64,000 nucleotides of DNA from positions 154,127-218,126 of the forward strand of contig NW_027476470.1 of assembly GCF_051020955.1 (NCBI RefSeq), given 5' to 3'. The translations under genes were made by a program, and so were the position numbers. Origin of the DNA: Megalopta genalis (Eukaryota; Arthropoda; Insecta; Hymenoptera; Halictidae). Below, piece after piece: positions 51,500 to 61,960 of the stretch; the stretch's first letter is position 1, and each line of letters starts with the position of its first letter. Under the pieces are notes generated by a model that ran no database searches, was not told the origin of the DNA, and saw nothing but the letters and a program-made list of their open reading frames with translations.

Positions 51500-53130
51500 T
51501 TCGCATTTATTAGAAGCTAAGCCTTCTACTTCGCATTGATTTGAGGCTAAATCATGTGTTTCGCTTGGTTTTGAAGCTAACTCGTTTTTTTCGCATGCAG
51601 TTGTAGCTAAATCATGTATATCACAAGTATTTGAAGCTAAACCGTTTGCTTCGCATGGATTCGAAGATCAGCCTTCTACTTCGCATTGATTTTAATCTAA
51701 ATCATGTGTTTCGCATGGATTTGAAGATCAGCCTTCTACTTCGCATTGATTTGAAGCTGAATCATGTACATCACAAGTATTTGAAGCTAAACCATTTGTT
51801 ACGCATGGATTCGAAGATCAGCCTTCTACTTCGCATTGATTTGAAGCTAAATCATGTGTTTCGCATGGATTTGAAGCTAACTCGTTTGTTTCGCATGCTG
51901 TTGAAGCTAAATCATATATATCACAAGTATTTGAAGCTAAGCCATTTGTATCGCATTGATTTGAAGCTAAATCATGTGTTTCGCATGGATTTGAAGCTAA
52001 CTCGTTTGTTTCGCATGCTGTTGAAGCTAAATCATATATATCACAAGTATTTGAAGCTAAACCATTTGTTTCGCATTTATTCGAAGCTAAGCCATCTACT
52101 TCGCATTGATTTGAGGCTAAATCATGTGTTTCGCTCGGTTTTGAAGCTAACTCGTTTGTTTCGCATGCTGTTGAAGCTAAATCATGTATATCACAAGTAT
52201 TTGAAGCTATATCATACGTTTCGCATGGATTCCAAGATAACCCTTCTAATTCGCATAGATTTGAAGATAAATCATGTGTTTCGCTTGGATTTGAATGTAA
52301 CTCATTTGTTTCGCATGCTGTAGAAGCAAAATCATGTATATCACAAGTATTTGAAGCTAAACCATTTGCTTCGCATGGATTGGAAGATCAGCCTTCTACT
52401 TCGCATTGATTTGAAGCTAAATCATGTGTTTCGCATGGATTTGAAGCTAACTGGTTTGTTTCGCATGCTGTTGAAGCTAAATCATATATATCACAAGTAT
52501 TTGAAGCTAAACCATTTGTTTCGAATTTATTCGAAGCTAAGCCATCTACTTCGCATTGATTTGAGGCTAAATCATGTGTTTCGCTCGGTTTTGAAGCTAA
52601 CTCGTTTGTTTCGCATGCTGTTGAAGCTAAATCATGTATATCACAAGTATTTGAAGCTATATCATACGTTTCGCATGGATTCCAAGATAACCCTTCTAAT
52701 TCGCATTGATTTGAAGATAAATCATGTGTTTCGCTTGGATTTGAAGCTAAGTCGTTTGTTTCGCATGCTGTTGAAGCTAAATCAAGTGTATCAAAAGTAT
52801 TTGAAGCTAAACCATTTGCTTCGCATGGATTCGAAGATCAGCCTTCTACTTCGCATTGATTTGAGGCTAAATCATGTGTTCCGCATAGATTTTAAGCTAA
52901 CTCGTTTGTATCGCATGCTGTTGAAGCTAAATCATATATATCACAAGTATTTGAAGCTAAACCATTTGTTTCGCATTTATTACAAGCTAAGCCTTCTACT
53001 TCGCATTGATTTGAGGCTAAATCATGTGTTTCGCTTGGTTTTGAAGCTAACTCGTTTTTTTCGCATGCAGTTGTAACTAAATCATGTATATCACAAGTAT
53101 TTGAAGCTAAACCATTTGCTTCGCATGGAT
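50309..53130. repeat. 2822-bp HOR, copy 1
   Basis: The block recurs at +2822 (50340 to 53162, 51091 to 53913, 51631 to 54453, 52351 to 55173). It includes the shuffled pentamer (51718) and the tetramer junction (51956). It overlaps the end of the 4773-bp copy, showing overlapping rounds of duplication. Confidence 0.88.
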
Positions 53131-53146
53131 TCGAAAGCTAAGCCTT
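53118..53146. repeat. Visible duplication breakpoint inside an E monomer
   Basis: The sequence reads GCTTCGCATGGATTCGAAAG, then CTAAGCC. The left part belongs to a P(GCTTCG)-E(GGATTCGAAGATC) pair and the right part to the 151-bp E type, which elsewhere is almost always preceded by TTTCGCATTTATTCG. I did not see this hybrid elsewhere. It lies at the start of the second 2822-bp copy. Confidence 0.75.
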
Positions 53147-55950
53147 CTACTTCGCATTGATTTGAGGCTAAATCATGTGTTTCGCTTGGTTTTGAAGCTA
53201 ACTCGTATTTTTCGCATGCTGTTGAAGCTAAATCATGTATATCACAAGTATTTGAAGCTATATCATACGTTTCGCATGGATTCCAAGACGACCCTTCTAA
53301 TTCGCATTGATTTGAAGCTAAATCATGTGTTTCGCAAGGATTTGAAGCTAACTCGTTTGTTTCGCATGCTGTTGAAGCTAACTCAAGTGTATCAAAAGTA
53401 TTTGAAGCTAAACCATTTGCTTCGCATGGATTCGAAGATCAGCCTTCTACTTCGCATTGATTTGAAGCTAAATCATGTGTTTCGCATGGATTTGAAGCTA
53501 ACTCGTTTGTTTCGCATGCTGTTGAAGCTAAATCATGTATATCACAAGTATTTGAAGCTAAACCATTTGTTACGCATGGATTCGAAGATCAGCCTTCTAC
53601 TTCGCATTGATTTGATGCTAAATCATGTGTTTCGCATGGATTTGAAGCTAACGCGTTTGTTTCGCATGCTGTTGAAGCTAAATCATATACATCACAAGTA
53701 TTTGAAGCTAAACCATTTGTTACGCATGGATTCGAAGATCAGCCTTCTACTTCGCATTGATTTGAAGCTAAATCATGTGTTTCGCATGGATTTGAAGATA
53801 ACTCGTTTGTTTCGCATGCTGTTGAAACTAAATCATATATATCACAAGTATTTGAAGCTAAACCATTTGTTTCGCATTTATTCGAAAGCTAAGCCTTCTA
53901 CTTCGCATTGATTTGAGGCTAAATCATGTGTTTCGCTTGGTTTTGAAGCTAACTCGTATTTTTCGCATGCTGTTGAAGATAAATCATGTATATCACAAGT
54001 ATTTGAAGCTATATAATACGTTTCGCATGGATTCCAAGATAACCCTTCTAATTCGCATTGATTTGAAACTAAATCATGTGTTTCGCATGGATTTGAAGCT
54101 AACTCGTTTGTTTCGCATGCTGTTGAAGCTAAATCATATATATCACAAGTATTTGAAGCTAAACTATTTGTATCGGATGGGATCGAAGATAAGCCTCCTA
54201 CTTCGCATTGATTTGAAGCTAAATCATGTGTTTCGCATGGATTTGAAGCTAACTCGTTTGTATCGCACGCTGTTGAAGCTAAATCATATATATCACAAGT
54301 ATTTGAAGCTAAACCATTTGTTTCGCATTTATTAGAAGCTAAGCCTTCTACTTCGCATTGATTTGAGGCTAAATCATGTGTTTCGCTTGGTTTTGAAGCT
54401 AACTCGTTTTTTTCGCATGCAGTTGTAGCTAAATCATGTATATCACAAGTATTTGAAGCTAAACCGTTTGCTTCGCATGGATTCGAAGATCAGCCTTCTA
54501 CTTCGCATTGATTTTAATCTAAATCATGTGTTTCGCATGGATTTGAAGATCAGCCTTCTACTTCGCATTGATTTGAAGCTGAATCATGTACATCACAAGT
54601 ATTTGAAGCTAAACCATTTGTTACGCATGGATTCGAAGATCAGCCTTCTACTTCGCATTGATTTGAAGCTAAATCATGTGTTTCGCATGGATTTGAAGCT
54701 AACTCGTTTGTTTCGCATGCTGTTGAAGCTAAATCATATATATCATAAGTATTTGAAGCTAAACCATTTGTATCGCATTGATTTGAAGCTAAATCATGTG
54801 TTTCGCATGGATTTGAAGCTAACTCGTTTGTTTCGCATGCTGTTGAAGCTAAATCATATATATCACAAGTATTTGAAGCTAAACCATTTGTTTCGCATTT
54901 ATTCGAAGCTAAGCCATCTACTTCGCATTGATTTGAGGCTAAATCATGTGTTTCGCTCGGTTTTGAAGCTAACTCGTTTGTTTCGCATGCTGTTGAAGCT
55001 AAATCATGTATATCACAAGTATTTGAAGCTATATCATACGTTTCGCATGGATTCCAAGATAACCCTTCTAAATCGCATAGATTTGAAGATAAATCATGTG
55101 TTTCGCTTGGATTTGAATGTAACTCATTTGTTTCGCATGCTGTAGAAGCTAAATCATGTATATCACAAGTATTTGAAGCTAAACCATTTGCTTCGCATGG
55201 ATTGGAAGATCAGCCTTCTACTTCGCATTGATTTGAAGCTAAATCATGTGTTTCGCATGGATTAGAAGCTAACTCGTTTGTTTCGCATGCTGTTGAAGCT
55301 AAATCATATATATCACAAGTATTTGAAGCTAAACCATTTGTTTCGAATTTATTCGAAGCTAAGCCATCTACTTCGCATTGATTTGAGGCTAAATCATGTG
55401 TTTCGCTCGGTTTTGAAGCTAACTCGTTTGTTTCGCATGCTGTTGAAGCTAAATCATGTATATCACAAGTATTTGAAGCTATATCATACATTTCGCATGG
55501 ATTCCAAGATAACCCTTCTAATTCGCATTGATTTGAAGATAAATCATGTGTTTCGCTTGGATTTGAAGCTAAGTCGTTTGTTTCGCATGCTGTTGAAGCT
55601 AAATCAAGTGTATCAAAAGTATTTGAAGCTAAACCATTTGCTTCGCATGGATTCGAAGATCAGCCTTCTACTTCGCATTGATTTGAGGCTAAATCATGTG
55701 TTCCGCATGGATTTTAAGCTAACTCGTTTGTATCGCATGCTGTTGAAGCTAAATCATATATATCACAAGTATTTGAAGCTAAACCATTTGTTTCGCATTT
55801 ATTACAAGCTAAGCCTTCTACTTCGCATTGATTTGAGGCTAAATCATGTGTTTCGCTTGGTTTTGAAGCTAACTCGTTTTTTTCGCATGCAGTTGTAACT
55901 AAATCATGTATATCACAAGTATTTGAAGCTAAACCATTTGCTTCGCATGG
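53131..55950. repeat. 2822-bp HOR, copy 2
   Basis: This is the second copy, with the junction at about 53120-53145. Private differences include AAATCGCATAG for AATTCGCATAG near 55071, GGATTAGAAGC near 55263 and CATACA for CATACG at 55490. Confidence 0.87.
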
Positions 55951-57510
55951 ATTCGAAGATCAGCCTTCTACTTCGCATTGATTTTAATCTAAATCATGTG
56001 TTTCGCATGGATTTGAAGCTAACTCGTTTGTTTCGCATGCAGTTGAAGCTGAATCATGTATATCACAAGTATTTGAAGCTAAACCATTTGTTACGCATGG
56101 TTTCGAAGATCAGCCTTCTACTTCGCATTGATTTGAAGCTAAATCATGTGTTTCGCATGGATTTGAAGCTAACTCGTTTGTTTCGCATGCTGTTGAAGCT
56201 AAATCATATATATCACAAGTATTTGAAGCTAAACCATTTGTTTCGCATTTATTCGAAAGCTAAGCCTTCTACTTCGCATTGATTTGAGGCTAAATCATGT
56301 GTTTCGCTTGGTTTTGAAGCTAACTCGTATTTTTCGCATGCTGTTGAAGCTAAATCATGTATATCACAAGTATTTGAAGCTATATCATACGTTTCGCATG
56401 GATTCCAAGACGACCCTTCTAATTCGCATTGATTTGAAGCTAAATCATGTGTTTCGCAAGGATTTGAAGCTAACTCGTTTGTTTCGCATGCTGTTGAAGC
56501 TAACTCAAGTGTATCAAAAGTATTTGAAGTTAAACCATTTGCTTCGCATGGATTCGAAGATCAGCCTTCTACTTCGCATTGATTTGAAGCTAAATCATGT
56601 GTTTCGCATGGATTTGAAGCTAACTCGTTTGTTTCGCATGCTGTTGAAGCTAAATCATATATATCACAAGTATTTGAAGCTAAACCATTTGTTTCGCATT
56701 CATTCGAAAGCTAAGCCTTCTACTTCGCATTGATTTGAGGCTAAATCATGTGTTTCGCTTGGTTTTGAAGCTAACTCGTATTTTTCGCATGCTGTTGAAG
56801 CTAAATCATGTATATCACAAGTATTTGAAGCTATATCATACGTTTCGCATGGATTCCAAGACGACCCTTCTAATTCGCATTGATTTGAAGCTAAATCATG
56901 TGTTTCGCAAGGATTTGAAGCTAACTCGTTTGTTTCGCATGCTGTTGAAGCTAAATCATGTATATCACAAGTATTTGAAGCTATATCATACGTTTCGCAT
57001 GGATTCCAAGACGACCCTTCTAATTCGCATTGATTTGAAGCTAAATCATGTGTTTCGCAAGGATTTGAAGCTAACTCGTTTGTTTCGCATGCTGTTGAAG
57101 CTAACTCAAGTGTATCAAAAGTATTTGAAGCTAAACCATTTGCTTCGCATGGATTCGAAGATCAGCCTTCTACTTCGCATTGATTTGAAGCTAAATCATG
57201 TGTTTCGCATGGATTTGAAGCTAACTCGTTTGTTTCGCATGCTGTTGAAGCTAAATCATGTATATCACAAGTATTTGAAGCTAAACCATTTGTTACGCAT
57301 GGATTCGAAGATCAGCCTTCTACTTCGCATTGATTTGATGCTAAATCATGTGTTTCGCATGGATTTGAAGCTAACGCGTTTGTTTCGCATGCTGTTGAAG
57401 CTAAATCATATACATCACAAGTATTTGAAGCTAAACCATTTGTTACGCATGGATTCGAAGATCAGCCTTCTACTTCGCATTGATTTGAAGCTAAATCATG
57501 TGTTTCGCAT
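55951..57510. repeat. Block of 451- and 751-type sub-blocks with a pentamer gain
   Basis: This block resembles 49528-51089 with an extra pentamer. It carries two 151-bp pentamers near 56247 and 56707, the second with GCATTCATTCG in place of GCATTTATTCG. Confidence 0.75.
56801..57090. repeat. Local 150-bp direct duplication
   Basis: Bases 56801-56940 recur unchanged at 56951-57090. The unit is V-P(CATACG)-E(GACGACCC)-K(CGCAAGG)-N. Related blocks at 45567 and 50340 have only one copy. Confidence 0.88.
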
Positions 57511-60207
57511 GGATTGAAGATAACTCGTTTGTTTCGCATGCTGTTGAAACTAAATCATATATATCACAAGTATTTGAAGCTAAACCATTTGTGTCGCATT
57601 TATTCGAAAGCTAAGCTTCTACTTCGCATTGATTTGAGGCTAAATCATGTGTTTCGCTTGGTTTTGAAGCTAACTCGTATTTTTCGCATGCTGTTGAAGC
57701 TAAATCATGTATATCACAAGTATTTGAAGCTATATCATACGTTTCGCATGGATTCCAAGATAACCCTTCAAATTCGCATTGATTTGAAGCTAAATCATGT
57801 GTTTCGCATGGATTTGAAGCTAACTCGTTTGTTTCGCATGCTGTTGAAGCTAAATCATATATGTCACAAGTATTTGAAGCTAAACTATTTGTATCGGATG
57901 GGATCGAAGATAAGCCTCCTACTTCGCATTGATTTGAAGCTAAATCATGTGTTTCGCATGGATTTGAAGCTAACTCGTTTGTATCGCACGCTGTTGAAGC
58001 TAAATCATATATATCACAAGTATTTGAAGCTAAACCATTTGTTTCGCATTTATTCGAAGCTAAGCCTTCTACTTCGCATTGATTTGAGGCTAAATCATGT
58101 GTTTCGCTTGGTTTTGAAGCTAACTCGTTTTTTTCGCATGCAGTTGTAGCTAAATCATGTATATCACAAGTATTTGAAGATAAACCATTTGCTTCGCATG
58201 GATTCGAAGATCAGCCTTCTACTTCGCATTGATTTTAATCTAAATCATGTGTTTCGCATGGATTTGAAGCTAACTCGTTTGTTTCGTATGCAGTTGAAGC
58301 TGAATCATGTATATCACAAGTATTTGAAGCTAAACCATTTGTTACGCATGGATTCGAAGATCAGCCTTCTACTTCGCATTGATTTGAAGCTAAATCATGT
58401 GTTTCGCATGGATTTGAAGCTAACTCGTTTGTTTCGCATGGTGTTGAAGCTAAATCATGTATATCACAAGTATTTGAAGCTAAACCATTTGTTACGCATG
58501 TATTCGAAGATCAGCCTTCTACTTAGCATTGATTTGATGCTAAATCATGTGTTTCGCATGGATTTGAAGCTAACGCGTTTGTTTCGCATGCTTTTGAAGC
58601 TAAATCATGTATATCACAAGCATTTGAAGCTAAACCATTTGCTTCGCATGGATTCGAAGATCAGCCTTCTACTTCGCATTGATTTGATGCTAAATCATGT
58701 GTTTCGCATGGATTTGAAGCTAACTCGTTTGTTTCGCATGCTGTTGAAGCTAAATCATGTATATCACAAGTATTTGAAGCTAAACCATTTGCTTCGCATG
58801 GATTCGAAGATCAGCCTTCTACTTCGCATTGATTTTAATCTAAATCATGTGTTTCGCATGGATTTGAAGCTAACTCGTTTGTTTCGCATGCAGTTGAAGC
58901 TGAATCATGTATATCACAAGTATTTGAAGCTAAACCATTTGTTACGCATGGATTCGAGGATCAGCCTTCTACTTCGCATTGATTTGAAGCTAAATCATGT
59001 GTTTCGCATGGATTTGAAGATAACTCGTTTGTTTCGCATGCTGTTGAAGCTAAATCATATATATCACAAGTATTTGAAGCTAAACCATTTGTTTCGCATT
59101 TATTCGAAAGCTAAGCCTTCTACTTCGCATTGATTTGAGGCTAAATCATGTGTTTCGCTTGGTTTTGAAGCTAACTCGTATTTTTCGCATGCTGTTTAAG
59201 CTAAATCATGTATATCACAAGTATTTGAAGCTATATCATACGTTTCGCATGGATTCCAAGACGACCCTTCTAATTCGCATTGATTTGAAGCTAAATCATG
59301 CGTTTCGCAAGGATTTGAAGCTAACTCGTTTGTTTCGCATGCTGTTGAAGCTAACTCAAGTGTATCAAAAGTATTTGAAGCTAAACCATATGCTTCGCAT
59401 GGATACGAAGATCAGCCTTCTACTTCGCATTGATTTGAAGCTAAATCATGTGTTTCGCATGGATTTGAAGCTAACGCGTTTGTTTCGCATGCTGTTGAAG
59501 CTAAATCATATACATCACAAGTATTTGAAGCTAAACCATTTGTTACGCATGGATTCGAAGATCAGCCTTCTACTTCGCATTGATTTGAAGCTAAATCATG
59601 TGGTTTCGCATGGATTTGAAGATAACTCGTTTGTTTCGCATGCAGTTGAAGCTAAATCATATATATCAGAAGTACTTGAAGCTAAACCATTTGTTTCGCA
59701 TTTATTCGAAAGCTAAGCCTTCTTCTTCGCATTGATTTGAGGCTAAATCATGTGTTTCGCTTGGTTTTGAAGCTAACTCGTATTTTTCGCATGCTGTTGA
59801 AGATAAATCATGTATATCACAAGTATTTGAAGCTATATAATACGTTTCGCATGGATTCCAAGATAACCCTTCTAATTCGCAATGATTTGAAACTAAATCA
59901 TGTGTTTCGCATGCATTTGAAGCTAACTCGTTTGTTTCGCATGCTGTTGAAGCTAAATCATATATATCACAAGTATTTGAAGCTAAACTATTTGTATCGG
60001 ATGGGATCGAAGATAAGCCTCCTACTTCGCATTGATTTGAAGCTAAATCATGTGTTTCGCATGGATTTGAAGCTAACTCGTTTGTATCGCACGCTGTGAA
60101 GCTAAATCATATATATCACAAGTATTTGAAGCTAAACCATTTGTTTCGCATTTATTAGAAGCTAAGCCTTCTACTTCGCATTGATTTGAGGCTAAATCAT
60201 GTGTTTC
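57511..60207. repeat. Indel-bearing block related to 23.7-25.2 kb
   Basis: The stretch 58400-59133 follows 23912-24586 in monomer order (ACTTAGC, CGCATGCTTTTG, GATTCGAGG). One-base changes occur near 57515 (-1), 57616 (-1), 59603 (+1) and 60097 (-1). The base loss near 57616 sits 6-8 bases after a CGAAAGC insertion and so restores phase. Confidence 0.75.
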
Positions 60208-61960
60208 GCTTGGTTTGAAGCTAACTCGTTTTTTTCGCATGCAGTTGTAGCTAAATCATGTATATCACAAGTATTTGAAGCTAAACCGTTTGCTTCGCAT
60301 GGATTCGAAGATCAGTCTTCTACTTCGCATTGATTTTAATCTAAATCATGTGTTTCGCATGGATTTGAAGATCAGCCTTCTACTTCGCATTGATTTGAAG
60401 CTGAATCATGTATATCACAAGTATTTGAAGCTAAACCATTTGTTACGCATGGATTCGAAGATCAGCCTTCTACTTCGCATTGATTTGAAGCTAAATCATG
60501 TGTTTCGCATGGATTTGAAGCTAACTCGTTTGTTTCGCATGCTGTTGAAGCTAAATCATATATATCACAAGTATTTGAAGCTAAACCATTTGTTTCGCAT
60601 TTATTCGAAAGCTAAGCCTTCTACTTCGCATTGATTTGAGGCTAAATCATGTGTTTCGCTTGGTTTTGAAGCTAACTCGTATTTTTCGCATGCTGTTGAA
60701 GCTAAATCATGTATATCACAAGTATTTGAAGGTATATCATACGTTTCGCATGGATTCCAAGACGACCCTTCTAATTCGCATTGATTTGAAGCTAAATCAT
60801 GTGTTTCGCATGGATTTGAAGCTAACTCGTTTGTTTCGCATGGTGTTGAAGCTAAATCATGTATATCACAAGTATTTGAAGCTAAACCATTTGTTACGCA
60901 TGTATTCGAAGATCAGCCTTCTACTTAGCATTGATTTGATGCTAAATCATGTGTTTCGCATGGATTTGAAGCTAACGCGTTTGTTTCGCATGCTTTTGAA
61001 GCTAAATCATGTATATCACAAGTATTTGAAGCTAAACCATTTGCTTCGCATGGATTCGTAGATCAGCCTTCTACTTAGCATTGATTTGATGCTAAATCAT
61101 GTGTTTCGCTTGGTTTGAAGCTAACTCGTTTTTTTCGCATGCAGTTGTAGCTAAATCATGTATATCACAAGTATTTGAAGCTAAACCGTTTGCTTCGCAT
61201 GGATTCGAAGATCAGTCTTCTACTTCGCATTGATTTTAATCTAAATCATGTGTTTCGCATGGATTTGAAGATCAGCCTTCTACTTCGCATTGATTTGAAG
61301 CTGAATCATGTATATCACAAGTATTTGAAGCTAAACCATTTGTTACGCATGGATTCGAAGATCAGCCTTCTACTTCGCATTGATTTGAAGCTAAATCATG
61401 TGTTTCGCATGGATTTGAAGCTAACTCGTTTGTTTCGCATGCTGTTGAAGCTAAATCATATATATCACAAGTATTTGAAGCTAAACCATTTGTTTCGCAT
61501 TTATTCGAAAGCTAAGCCTTCTACTTCGCATTGATTTGAGGCTAAATCATGTGTTTCGCTTGGTTTTGAAGCTAACTCGTATTTTTCGCATGCTGTTGAA
61601 GCTAAATCATGTATATCACAAGTATTTGAAGCTATATCATACGTTTCGCATGGATTCAAGACGACCCTTCTAATTCGCATTGATTTGAAGCTAAATCATG
61701 TGTTTCGCATGGATTTGAAGCTAACTCGTTTGTTTCGCATGGTGTTGAAGCTAAATCATGTATATCACAAGTATTTGAAGCTAAACCATTTGTTACGCAT
61801 GTATTCGAAGATCAGCCTTCTACTTAGCATTGATTGATGCTAAATCATGTGTTTCGCATGGATTTGAAGCTAACGCGTTTGTTTCGCATGCTTTTGAAGC
61901 TAAATCATGTATATCACAAGTATTTGAAGCTAAACCATTTGCTTCGCATGGATTCGAAGA
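60208..61960. repeat. 900-bp direct duplication (about 60208-61107 and 61108-61960)
   Basis: Markers shared at +900 include the one-base-short GCTTGGTTTGAAGC (60211, 61111), GATCAGTCTTC, the shuffled pentamer (60362, 61262) and GCATGGTGTTG. Because the short T run is in both copies, it predates the duplication and is unlikely to be a sequencing error. Confidence 0.85.

Noticed and set aside
58174..59133. Longest forward open stretches (319 codons here and at 38214-39173) as a real repeat protein
   Set aside because: They are longer only because these blocks lack TAG, TAA and CGAAAGC variants over 960 bp. The surrounding sequence is the same array, and the end is the usual SKAKPSTSH-stop created by the +1 marker.
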